Below are positions 14,746-21,778 of a stretch of DNA of 34,679 bases, one piece after another. This DNA comes from UBA2279 sp041595875. Lineage in GTDB: Bacteria; Actinomycetota; Coriobacteriia; Anaerosomatales; Anaerosomataceae. Under the pieces are notes generated by a model, which did not search any database, had not been told where the DNA came from, and saw nothing but the letters and a program-made list of their open reading frames with translations. Where the stretch lies: the NCBI GenBank assembly GCA_041595875.1, contig JBFHJN010000024.1, forward strand, positions 1 through 34,679. The letters are read 5' to 3'. The translations under genes were made by a program, and so were the position numbers. Positions within the stretch are counted from its first letter, which is position 1, and the number at the start of each line of letters is the position of its first letter.

Positions 14746-16136
14746 CGACGCTTCCGAGCCCAAGAAGGCTCGATACCCATCTCTTCGCGATACTTCGCAA
14801 CGGTTCTGCGGGCGACAGGAACGCCCTCTTCGGCAAGCGCTTCCGCAAGCTTCTGATCCGAGAGGGGCTTCTGCGGAGCCTCGTCTGCAAGCAGGTCCTT
14901 GATACGCTGCTTCACGGTGGTGGCTGCTACGTCCATCCCGGACGAGGTGCGATAGCCGCCCGAGAAGAAGTGTTTCAGCTCGAACAGGCCGTAGGGCGTT
15001 GCCATGTACTTCCCGGTCACGCCACGGCTCACAGTGGACAGGTGCACTCCGATCTCCATCGCGACGTCTTCAAGACGCAGGGGACGCAGATCGCCCTTCC
15101 CGTCCCGGAAGAACTCGTCTTGGACCTCGAGGATGATCTCGGCGATGCGGCTCACAGTGTCACGCCGACGGTCGACGTTCTTCATGAATGACTCTGCCGA
15201 GCGGATCTTCTCTTTGAGGTACTTGCGGGTCTCCTCGTCTGCCTTGGAACCGGAACGGAGCAACGCCCGGTAGCGCGGGTTCACTCGAAGAGCAGGGACC
15301 GCCTCGTTGTTCGAGACGACGAGCCACTCGTCTCCGAAGCGCCGGAGCGTGACATCCGGGAGCACGTAAGCCGGCGCGTGCCCCGGCGAGAACGACCCCG
15401 CGGGTCGAGGGTTGAGCTGCCGCAGCTGCTCGACTGCCGCGCGCACGTCATCCTCGTCAACACGCTCCGCGCGTGCCACCTTGCGAAAATGGTTCACAGC
15501 GATGTCATCAAGATGCTTGTCGATCACCGCCAGAAGGAGCGGGCTTTCAAAACCGAGATAGGCCGCCTGGATGCGCAGCGCTTCCCTCACATCACGGGCG
15601 GCAACGCCGGGCGGGTCCAGTTGCTGGACCACTCGCAAAGCGACCTCCACCGTCTCACCTCGGACACCGGTGATGATCCCGATCTCGGTGCAGTCGCTCA
15701 CGAAGAAGCCGTCGTCATCCAGCGACCCGATGATGGCGCGAGCCGCGCGATCCACGTCGTCTTCGATATCGAGCATGCCGAGCTGTTCGAGAAGATAGTC
15801 ACCGAACGTCTGAACGCCGCCTACGAACTCTTCAGAGTTGATCTCCTCGGTGTTCGGGTCCTTCGGGGAACTCGGCTCATTGCCGTCGATGTCCTCGTAT
15901 TGATCGAGCCATTCATCCCAGGCGCGTTCTTCTTCCTTGTCTTCAACGCGCTCGTCCTCGTTCTCCCCGGATTCGTCCTCATACTCCTCGACCTCGAGCG
16001 TCGGATTCTCCAGGAGCTGGGTCTCTATGAGCTGCTGCAACTCGACCACGGGCATGGCAAGGATGGCCAGCCCTTGATAGACCTGGGGTGACAGCGTCAT
16101 CTTCTGTCGTAGATCGGGGCGCTGGATCAGTTCCAT
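14742..16136 (-). CDS. rpoN: RNA polymerase sigma-54 factor
   Basis: A 464-residue sigma-54. Region I starts with the usual glutamine- and leucine-rich helix (QKMTLSPQVYQGLAILAMP), followed by a strongly acidic region II (about 50-90), the core-binding domain, and a C-terminal domain with an HTH (EIGVHLSTVSRGVTGKY) and the RpoN box ARRTVAKYRE, which reads the -24 element. GGAGG lies five bases before the ATG. Its stop overlaps the start of a histidine kinase gene, and that gene overlaps an NtrC-type activator gene, so sigma factor, sensor and activator are made from one message. RpoN is rare in actinobacteria, which the rest of the window resembles. Confidence 0.98.
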   Translation of the reverse strand: MELIQRPDLRQKMTLSPQVYQGLAILAMPVVELQQLIETQLLENPTLEVEEYEDESGENEDERVEDKEEERAWDEWLDQYEDIDGNEPSSPKDPNTEEINSEEFVGGVQTFGDYLLEQLGMLDIEDDVDRAARAIIGSLDDDGFFVSDCTEIGIITGVRGETVEVALRVVQQLDPPGVAARDVREALRIQAAYLGFESPLLLAVIDKHLDDIAVNHFRKVARAERVDEDDVRAAVEQLRQLNPRPAGSFSPGHAPAYVLPDVTLRRFGDEWLVVSNNEAVPALRVNPRYRALLRSGSKADEETRKYLKEKIRSAESFMKNVDRRRDTVSRIAEIILEVQDEFFRDGKGDLRPLRLEDVAMEIGVHLSTVSRGVTGKYMATPYGLFELKHFFSGGYRTSSGMDVAATTVKQRIKDLLADEAPQKPLSDQKLAEALAEEGVPVARRTVAKYREEMGIEPSWARKRR

Positions 16137-16240
16137 TGCGTCCTCCGGGCACTCATCTGTCAGCGGGAATCGCGGCCTAGCAAACTATGTACCACTCTAC
16201 ATGTATTCTCGTTTTGGCTGCGCTGCTAACCTGATTCCGT

Positions 16241-17239
16241 TCACCCTACCGGCGGGAGCACGCCTCTTTGCCTGACCGGCGCCTGCGCGAGCATGATCGC
16301 TCCTATCACAAGGACGCCCCCCAGAAGCTGCAACGGCGTCAGGACCTCTCCTAAGATCCACCAAGCCACGATACCTGCGACCACAGGTTCGAGCGTGGAA
16401 GTGACCGATGCCTTCGTCGCCTCTATGTACTGCAGTGCCTTCAGAAACGCTCCGAAAGGGATGATGGTGCTGACGAGCGCCACAAAGGACACAGCTCCCA
16501 GCCCCTTGGGGTCCGACAGCAGAACGATGACATCTCCGGGGCCACCCAGGTAGATCACCCAGAACAGCGCGGCGAACCCCAGGCCATACGTCAGCAGGGT
16601 CCACGAAGAGTACCGTGTGGACGCGTACTTCCCCATCAGCGTGTAGCCGGCGAAGAACACGGCCGACGCCAGACCCCAGGCGAGCCCCTCCGCCGGCACC
16701 GCAACGCCGCCATCACCCAGGACTCCCACCATGAGCGCACAGCCGGCTATAGACAGCGCCACGGCCCCCGGCAGCGTCCAGGTGAGTCGCTCCTTCAAGA
16801 AACTCACCGAGAAGACAAGGACGATGATCGGCGCCAGGTACTCAAGCAAGATCGCGGTGGCGACACTCGTGAGCGAGATCGTCATGAAGTAGCTGAAGTG
16901 CACCAGCGCAAGGCCGGCCACGCCGAACACCGCAAGAAATGGAATGTCCCTCACACCGATCTTGAGAGCTCCCCGGCGTCTGATCAGCAGGTAGACGAGA
17001 AGCATGATAAACGACAGCATCGCCCTGGCCGCCGAGAGAAGCAGCGGGTCGATCTCAAGCCCTAACGGGGGAAACGGCCATGCGGCAGTCGTCGCGTCGA
17101 CGGGAGAGAACAGCCATTTGGCCGAAAGCCCCCCTGTGGCCCATGCGGTCGCGGCGAGCACCGCAAGAGCATAGCCGGTTCGCGCGCGATGCGGTCCTGT
17201 TGCGGGTCCGACGAGCTTCGGGGGGCTGGTCTCTCGCAT
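16241..17239 (-). CDS. EamA/DMT-family permease
   Basis: A ten-helix permease of the drug/metabolite transporter superfamily (about 332 residues), built from two EamA repeats: the first ends with the conserved EYLAPIIVLVFSVSFLKERLT, the second with ATKASVTSTLEPVVAGIVAWWILGE. Family members export amino acids, metabolites or drugs; the substrate here is unknown. The ATG at 17239 lies one base after the stop of the CDF exporter gene, so the two are probably translated together. The ribosome site is weak, which fits coupling. An upstream extension to 17305 would overlap the CDF gene and is not protein-like. Confidence 0.92.
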   Translation of the reverse strand: MRETSPPKLVGPATGPHRARTGYALAVLAATAWATGGLSAKWLFSPVDATTAAWPFPPLGLEIDPLLLSAARAMLSFIMLLVYLLIRRRGALKIGVRDIPFLAVFGVAGLALVHFSYFMTISLTSVATAILLEYLAPIIVLVFSVSFLKERLTWTLPGAVALSIAGCALMVGVLGDGGVAVPAEGLAWGLASAVFFAGYTLMGKYASTRYSSWTLLTYGLGFAALFWVIYLGGPGDVIVLLSDPKGLGAVSFVALVSTIIPFGAFLKALQYIEATKASVTSTLEPVVAGIVAWWILGEVLTPLQLLGGVLVIGAIMLAQAPVRQRGVLPPVG

Positions 17240-17240
17240 G

Positions 17241-18182
17241 CTATATGAGGCCTTCGACCGTCTGTTGCCTGGTCTTCTGCTTCTGGTACTCGTCCAGCGG
17301 CTCAAGATGCGCTATCACATCCACGATTCGCGAGAAACCGTCTGCCACGGCCTTCTCCACCGCTTCCGCGACCGCGTGACCCTCGGCGACAGACACACCG
17401 GGATTCACCTGGATATGCAGATCCACATACACCTCGCTGGCAGTTCCGCGGGTACGGATATCATGACAGCCCAACACGCCGTCGACCTTAAGCACGACTT
17501 CGCAGATCTCGGTGGTGGGTATGCGGGCCTTGTCCGAAAGAGTCGCGTTTGCCGACTTGAACACCTTGAGTGCCGCAACAACGATGGCTGCGGCAACGAT
17601 CAGACCCATCACCGGATCGGCGAGGGGAATACCCAGGCGCACCGCGATGAGACCGGCAATGACTCCGATGCTCACCAAGACGTCGCTGCCGGTATGGCTG
17701 GCGTCGGCGATGAGTATCTCGCTGCCCAGCCTGCGGCCCACCTGGCGTTCATAGACCGTGATGCCGATGTTGACCGCAAGCGTACCCAGCATGACCACGA
17801 AGGAAAGCGCGTCGACCCGGGGACCGTCACCCGGATTCATGAGCCTATCGAATGCCGAGGAGCCCACGTTCCACGCAGCAACCAGAAGGATCACCGCGAT
17901 GAATGCGGATGCGAACGTCTCATACTTCTGATGACCGTAAGGATGATCCTCATCGGCAGGTCTTCCCGCCATCCCCATGCCGAGAAGACCGATCACGTTC
18001 GAGGTTCCATCAAACAGCGAGTGGAAACCGTCCGCGGTCATGGCGACGGAACCGGAGATGAAGCCGTAGATGAGCTTGGCAGCGGCAACGAGCAGGTTGA
18101 GACCGAGGATACTCCAGAGCACCCGCTTGATCGAGCGGACGCGCTGACTGTCGGCCGCGCCCTTCAGTTTTGAGTAGCCCAC
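17241..18182 (-). CDS. Cation diffusion facilitator (Zn/Cd-type) exporter
   Basis: A 313-residue six-helix CDF transporter that exchanges a divalent metal for protons across the membrane. The metal-site pattern is HxxxD in helix II (HSLFD) and HxxxD in helix V (HTGSD), which is known to favour Zn(II)/Cd(II); it also has the HPYGHQKYE loop and a cytoplasmic C-terminal ferredoxin-like domain with a final HLEP. I chose GTG at 18182 because it is preceded by GAGGCGAGG and because longer frames would run through the operator at 18204-18220. It is divergent from the CsoR/CstR-type repressor gene and shares that operator, so it is probably derepressed together with it. Confidence 0.92.
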   Translation of the reverse strand: MGYSKLKGAADSQRVRSIKRVLWSILGLNLLVAAAKLIYGFISGSVAMTADGFHSLFDGTSNVIGLLGMGMAGRPADEDHPYGHQKYETFASAFIAVILLVAAWNVGSSAFDRLMNPGDGPRVDALSFVVMLGTLAVNIGITVYERQVGRRLGSEILIADASHTGSDVLVSIGVIAGLIAVRLGIPLADPVMGLIVAAAIVVAALKVFKSANATLSDKARIPTTEICEVVLKVDGVLGCHDIRTRGTASEVYVDLHIQVNPGVSVAEGHAVAEAVEKAVADGFSRIVDVIAHLEPLDEYQKQKTRQQTVEGLI

Positions 18183-18194
18183 GTACCTCGCCTC

Positions 18195-18223
18195 TTGCCC
18201 ATCATACCCCCTGGGGGTATATT
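18195..18223 (+). promoter_or_regulatory. Promoter of the CsoR/CstR-type repressor gene
   Basis: TTGCCC (18195-18200), a 17-base spacer and TATATT (18218-18223) form a sigma-70 promoter 56 bases before the repressor ATG. The operator palindrome occupies most of the spacer, so bound repressor would block polymerase. On the other strand TATGAT (18206-18201) could be the -10 for the CDF gene with a poor -35. Confidence 0.7.
18204..18220. promoter_or_regulatory. CsoR/CstR-type operator, divergent CDF/repressor promoter
   Basis: ATACCCCCTGGGGGTAT is a perfect 17-base palindrome with a single central base, and has the C-run/G-run shape of known CsoR/CstR operators. It lies between the divergent CDF and repressor genes. 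A near-identical site is found at 19594-19609 in front of trxA. Confidence 0.85.
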
Positions 18224-18278
18224 TGCGTGAACTAAAGTATTGTACGCCATCATGAAGGCGACACAAGGAGACACCATC

Positions 18279-18578
18279 ATGACTGACGCTGTTCAGAAGC
18301 CTATAACCAATGAAGAGGAACGCCGCAAGATAATCAATCGGCTCAAGCGCCTTGAGGGTCAGGTCCGCGGCCTACAGACGATGATCGAGTCCGGCAAGGA
18401 CTGCGAGGCGGTCCTCACTCAGATCATGGCGGCAAAGAGCGCGCTCAACCAGGTCGGGCTGCATATCATCGGATACTCGATGAAGACATGCCTCATCGAT
18501 GACGAGGAACGCACCCGTGACGAGTTGATCGATGAGGCCATCGGCGTCTTCCTGAAGTACTCGAGCTGCGTCCAGTAG
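18279..18578 (+). CDS. CsoR/CstR-family repressor lacking the copper-ligand histidine
   Basis: A 99-residue all-helical DUF156 repressor of the CsoR/RcnR/FrmR/CstR family, with RLKRLEGQVRGLQTMIESGKDC as its hallmark. In copper sensors the ligands are Cys-His-Cys, with His four residues before the second Cys. Here the first Cys is in GKDC and the second in YSMKTC, but the His position is Ser, as in persulfide-sensing CstR proteins that use only two cysteines. A further Cys is near the C-terminus (SSCVQ). AAGGAG eight bases upstream fixes the ATG at 18279. It probably binds the palindromes at 18204 and 19594, so it controls itself, the CDF/DMT pair and the trxA operon. The persulfide role is inference. 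Confidence 0.93.
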   Translation: MTDAVQKPITNEEERRKIINRLKRLEGQVRGLQTMIESGKDCEAVLTQIMAAKSALNQVGLHIIGYSMKTCLIDDEERTRDELIDEAIGVFLKYSSCVQ

Positions 18579-18585
18579 CCGGCTA
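18576..18585. repeat. Palindrome containing both stop codons of a convergent gene pair
   Basis: TAGCCGGCTA is a perfect palindrome. Its left TAG ends the repressor gene on the plus strand and its right arm is the TAG that ends the DUF302 gene on the minus strand. Only four bases separate the genes, leaving no room for a terminator between them. Confidence 0.7.
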
Positions 18586-18966
18586 GGGGCCAGCGACATC
18601 ATCGACGAGCCGGATCACCTGCTCCTCGAGCAGAGGGGCCTCCTGATGCGCGGCATGATCCGGGAGGACCCTGCTCATCGCGGTAGGCCTGATGGCCGTG
18701 ACATACACCGAATCGCCCTCTACATACACATGCAGACGGCAGACAGTCACAAGATCATCCCCCGGACGCTGTTCTCGTCTTGCCCCTGACGCCATCACGA
18801 CCTCGAAGATCGTGAGTGGTTGAATCATGAAACCCTTGGACTTCAAAGTCGCCTGGATATCATGGGCGCGGTTCACGCTGAAGCCGTGCACGCGCACTAT
18901 GCGCTGCACGGCTTCAACCGTTTCATCAAAATCTTTCGTCCCCACCCGTTTGTAGGTGAAGTCCAT
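18583..18966 (-). CDS. DUF302-family protein
   Basis: A 127-residue soluble protein that matches the DUF302 pattern: FDETVEAVQRIVRVHGFSV, a central strand with IQPLTIFEV, then VTVCRLHVYVEGDSVYVTAIRPTAM. The family's biochemical role is unknown; members are often near thiol, sulfur or metal stress genes. GGAAGG lies eight bases before the ATG. It is the last gene of the trxA operon, 54 bases after the FmdB-type gene, and converges with the repressor gene, whose operator controls its promoter. A role in the same stress response is likely by context only. Confidence 0.8.
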   Translation of the reverse strand: MDFTYKRVGTKDFDETVEAVQRIVRVHGFSVNRAHDIQATLKSKGFMIQPLTIFEVVMASGARREQRPGDDLVTVCRLHVYVEGDSVYVTAIRPTAMSRVLPDHAAHQEAPLLEEQVIRLVDDVAGP

Positions 18967-19020
18967 GTGTGCAGCCTTCCGCGGCGGACCGAGGATCCTA
19001 CAGACCCTCAGGTGTCACGC

Positions 19021-19221
19021 TCAACCGAAACCGCCCAGATTCGAACACCCATCCGACACTTCGGAGCGCGACGGGGGACGAACGTACCCTCCGCCAAAAC
19101 CCGTCGTGACCTCCGTTGATCCACAGGAGGGGCATACCTTATCCTCCTGTCGGAGCATGCGCGTCAAGAAGCGCTCGAACCGGGTTTTGCAGGACCTGCA
19201 TGTCATGTCATACGTTGGCAC
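19021..19221 (-). CDS. FmdB-type zinc-ribbon protein
   Basis: A 66-residue protein with an N-terminal FmdB/CxxC zinc ribbon: PTYDMTCRSC, a basic helix, then VCPSCGS, followed by a Gly/Ser-rich tail ending CSNLGGFG. The four ribbon cysteines are intact. Such proteins are small putative regulators of unknown target. The start is GTG at 19221, which gives the family's typical (M)PTY beginning, six bases after the trxA stop, so translation is likely coupled. It lies between thioredoxin and DUF302 genes under a CsoR/CstR-type operator. Confidence 0.88.
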   Translation of the reverse strand: MPTYDMTCRSCKTRFERFLTRMLRQEDKVCPSCGSTEVTTGFGGGYVRPPSRSEVSDGCSNLGGFG

Positions 19222-19227
19222 TCTTGC

Positions 19228-19551
19228 CTACACCAGCCCGAATTCCTTGCCCAGTGCATCGGCACCGCGCGCTCCTACGACTTGCGTGACCAGAGTACCA
19301 CCTTCGAACTTCGCGATGGTCGGGATGCTCATCACGCCGTACTGCATTGCAACGTCGCGGCACTCGTCGACATTCACTTTGACGAACTTCACTTCAGCGT
19401 TCGTCTTCATGGACAGCTTCTCAAGCTCAGGGCCGACCATGCGGCAAGGACCACACCACGGGGCCCAGAAGTCAACGATCACGGGCACGTCGGACTCCAG
19501 CACTTCACGCTGGAAATCGGACTGACTGATATCAGCGATGCTCTCACTCAT
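19228..19551 (-). CDS. trxA: Thioredoxin
   Basis: A 107-residue cytoplasmic thioredoxin with the active site WCGPC (Cys33/Cys36) and the cis-proline SIPT, of normal family length. It reduces disulfides and could reduce protein persulfides or supply electrons to CcdA (5634-6383). AAGGAGG five bases upstream fixes the ATG at 19551; a longer frame to 19584 is not conserved. It leads the operon trxA-fmdB-DUF302. Its promoter (TTGACA, 18-base spacer, TAGAAT) carries a CsoR/CstR-type palindrome in the spacer, so this thioredoxin is inducible rather than housekeeping. Confidence 0.97.
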   Translation of the reverse strand: MSESIADISQSDFQREVLESDVPVIVDFWAPWCGPCRMVGPELEKLSMKTNAEVKFVKVNVDECRDVAMQYGVMSIPTIAKFEGGTLVTQVVGARGADALGKEFGLV

Positions 19552-19588
19552 AGTTGCCTCCTTGAAGAAAGGGTCGTCACACACGGAT

Positions 19589-19618
19589 ATTCTATACCCC
19601 CTGGGGTATCCTTGTCAA
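19589..19618 (-). promoter_or_regulatory. Promoter of trxA with operator in its spacer
   Basis: On the minus strand TTGACA (19618-19613), an 18-base spacer and TAGAAT (19594-19589) make a near-consensus sigma-70 promoter about 38 bases before the trxA start codon. The palindrome at 19594-19609 fills the spacer and touches the -10 element. Confidence 0.85.
19594..19609. promoter_or_regulatory. CsoR/CstR-type operator of the trxA operon
   Basis: ATACCCC and GGGGTAT are perfect inverted arms around CT (16 bases), the same arms as the site at 18204-18220, which has a 3-base centre. Its position between -35 and -10 implies direct repression. Confidence 0.85.
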
Positions 19619-19684
19619 AAGGAGGTTTTCCGGGAGCCTCGCTTCGCGCTACCCTTGAGGGGGGCCACATCGGAGGGGCAAGCC

Positions 19685-20914
19685 ATGCTGACAGACTGGA
19701 TTCTACTGCTTGTTGGAGCTTTCATCTTTGGCTCAGCCATCGTGGCCGCAATGGTGGCACGTCGTTACGCCCAACCGATCGCCATCTTGACGGGCATCAT
19801 CGGGCTGGTGACAGCGGTGATCGCCTTCGGCGACCTCACGACCGCTCATCCCACAGCGGAGACCGGCACTCTGGCGGTATTCTTCCTACTCACAGGTTTG
19901 ACCGGCGGCTACTGGGTCTGCTCCGCAGCACTGCCGTTGCTTGCCCGCACCAGAACGGTGTCACGGCTGCCGGTGCGCTCCGAAGATCGCGTCCCCGACG
20001 ACCGGGTGGCGGTCATCGTGCTGGCTTGTACCGAACCTGAACGATACGACCCCCGGGCCGTTGCGTCCCACCAGCGGCTCCTTGTCGACAGCGAGGCGCT
20101 TCATGTGCCGGCTACTGCGGCCCCATTCATCTTCCTGTCCGAGAAGGCACGCTACCGCGCCATCGGCGGCCTGCTGCCTGCGGATGCGACGATCACCGAA
20201 GTCACCGAGCGTTTGAACCGGCTCCTGGAGAAGAACCCACGGGTAGACGGAGTCTCCACGGCATGGTGCACCTCGACGCCCACGCTGACCGACGCGATCA
20301 CATCCGCCTACACACGCGGCATCAATCGGGTCATCGTCGCACCGCTCGGCAGCAACGAGTCCTTCCCGGTAAGCCGTGCGAAAGACTCCCTCAATGAGCT
20401 GCGCACAACCGAGGCGGGAATGACGGTCACGTTCACGCGATCGATGTGGCACTCGACCACGCTCGCCCGGCGCATGACGGATCGGATAATGACGGTGGCC
20501 AAAGGCGTTCCCGTGGAAGCGGTGGGCGTGGTGCTCGTGAGCGAGGGACAGCCTCCGTCATGGTCGGCTGCGCATCCGGACTGGGCGGAACAGGAGAACT
20601 ACTTCGTGCAGCGCGTCCGTCTGCATCTGATGGACATGGGGCTGGACGAGCACCGCGTTCGCGTCGCCTGGCTTGATTGGCAGCTACCGGACGTGACCGA
20701 GGCGGTACGGCACCTTGCGGCTCTCGGGTGTGCACGCATCATCGTGGCGCCCGCCACGATCGCACTACCCACACTGGCGACGGCTATCGACCTGGGGCAT
20801 GGAGTGCGCATGGCGCGACTCACCGAGGCGATCTCGGTCGTGACACTCGCTCCGTGGGCCGATGACGATTCGATCATCACAGAGCTGGCCGAGATGATCG
20901 AGTCCTCGCTCTAG
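19685..20914 (+). CDS. Membrane-anchored ferrochelatase-like protein, probably catalytically atypical
   Basis: A 409-residue protein with three N-terminal membrane helices (about 4-25, 30-49 and 61-86) and a soluble part that looks like two chelatase halves. Residues about 107-270 have the ferrochelatase N-half pattern (AYTRGINRVIVAPLGSNESFP); residues about 280-400 resemble the C-half, with GVVLVSEGQP where ferrochelatases have VSAHS(L)P. The catalytic histidine is thus replaced by Glu, and no clear second catalytic glutamate motif is seen. No haem or cobalamin genes adjoin. GGAGGGG six bases upstream supports the ATG at 19685. It could be a tetrapyrrole- or metal-binding protein without insertion activity. 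Family assignment is by pattern, not by alignment. Confidence 0.6.
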   Translation: MLTDWILLLVGAFIFGSAIVAAMVARRYAQPIAILTGIIGLVTAVIAFGDLTTAHPTAETGTLAVFFLLTGLTGGYWVCSAALPLLARTRTVSRLPVRSEDRVPDDRVAVIVLACTEPERYDPRAVASHQRLLVDSEALHVPATAAPFIFLSEKARYRAIGGLLPADATITEVTERLNRLLEKNPRVDGVSTAWCTSTPTLTDAITSAYTRGINRVIVAPLGSNESFPVSRAKDSLNELRTTEAGMTVTFTRSMWHSTTLARRMTDRIMTVAKGVPVEAVGVVLVSEGQPPSWSAAHPDWAEQENYFVQRVRLHLMDMGLDEHRVRVAWLDWQLPDVTEAVRHLAALGCARIIVAPATIALPTLATAIDLGHGVRMARLTEAISVVTLAPWADDDSIITELAEMIESSL

Positions 20915-20927
20915 GAACCCTGGCCGA

Positions 20928-21641
20928 CTACTTGACCTTGCAGCGCTCCCAGTTCCAAGACTGCAGCCGGCGGATCTGCGGATACCTGAATGCGTAGCGC
21001 AGCGCGACCGAAAGCCCACCCCTGCCCGCTTCAGCGCGAGTCTCAAGTCTATCGATGCTGGTCCTGAGCTCCTCGGCGGTCTTGCCGCGGAACAACGTAT
21101 AGCCGTTGCCGATAGCCTGGAGCACATGCGCATCGGAGCCGCCGGTCGCCGCCACACCCTGGCCACCCGCAAAGGCCTTAGCGGCAAGCCGGTTGGCGTA
21201 TATCAGATACGGTGAGGAGTTGTAGACCTCCAGGGCGTGGAACGCCACGTCGTGGATCGCCTTGCCCACGCTCTCCAGCCCGAACGGCCCGAAGGCGCGG
21301 TTTGCGAACGGGTGCGCGATGATGGCCACGCCGCCCTGCTCATTGATGCGTGACACCGTCTCTGCGGCCGAGAGACCCGCAGGAATCGCCTCTTGCAGGT
21401 AGAGGCCGATGATGTGACCGGACTTCGAGGATATCTCCTCGCCGATGATCACTTCGAAGTCGTACATATCAGACAGCGACTTCGCGAAGATGGCTCCGTC
21501 GATGGTGTTGTGATCGGTTATCGCGATGACGTCAAGATCCGTCTCGTTTGCCACGTACTCCATGATCTCAGGTATCCGGGCAAGCCCGTCACTGTGATTC
21601 GAGTGGATATGCAGGTCCGCTTTGCCCCAGGCCTTGTTCAC
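20928..21641 (-). CDS. PHP-domain metal-dependent phosphoesterase
   Basis: A 237-residue PHP-superfamily protein of the YciV/TrpH type with all metal-site motifs: ADLHIHSNHSDG, ITDHNT, EEISSKSGHIIGL, IAHPFANR and GGSDAH. Relatives hydrolyse nucleoside 3',5'-bisphosphates, 5'-phosphorylated oligonucleotides or related phosphoesters. I chose GTG at 21641 because AGGGGG lies five bases upstream and the metal motif starts soon after; a TTG at 21689 would add 16 residues. It converges with the ferrochelatase-like gene, 13 bases apart. The 137-base region upstream contains no recognisable promoter or terminator. Confidence 0.93.
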   Translation of the reverse strand: MNKAWGKADLHIHSNHSDGLARIPEIMEYVANETDLDVIAITDHNTIDGAIFAKSLSDMYDFEVIIGEEISSKSGHIIGLYLQEAIPAGLSAAETVSRINEQGGVAIIAHPFANRAFGPFGLESVGKAIHDVAFHALEVYNSSPYLIYANRLAAKAFAGGQGVAATGGSDAHVLQAIGNGYTLFRGKTAEELRTSIDRLETRAEAGRGGLSVALRYAFRYPQIRRLQSWNWERCKVK

Positions 21642-21778
21642 ATAAGCCCCCTGTGCTCTTGCGTTTTCATCACCCGCAGTCTGAAGCAACTCTCATACCG
21701 ACTCCACGGGATCAGCGCTTCTATCGTAATCTATCGACTACGAGATGTCCTGGCTATAGCTCGAACGGCTGGACGGCA

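Noticed and set aside
19754..19770. Second sigma-54 promoter candidate (TGGCAC followed by TACGC)
   Set aside because: It lies inside the coding part of the ferrochelatase-like gene and lacks the TTGC of the -12 element.
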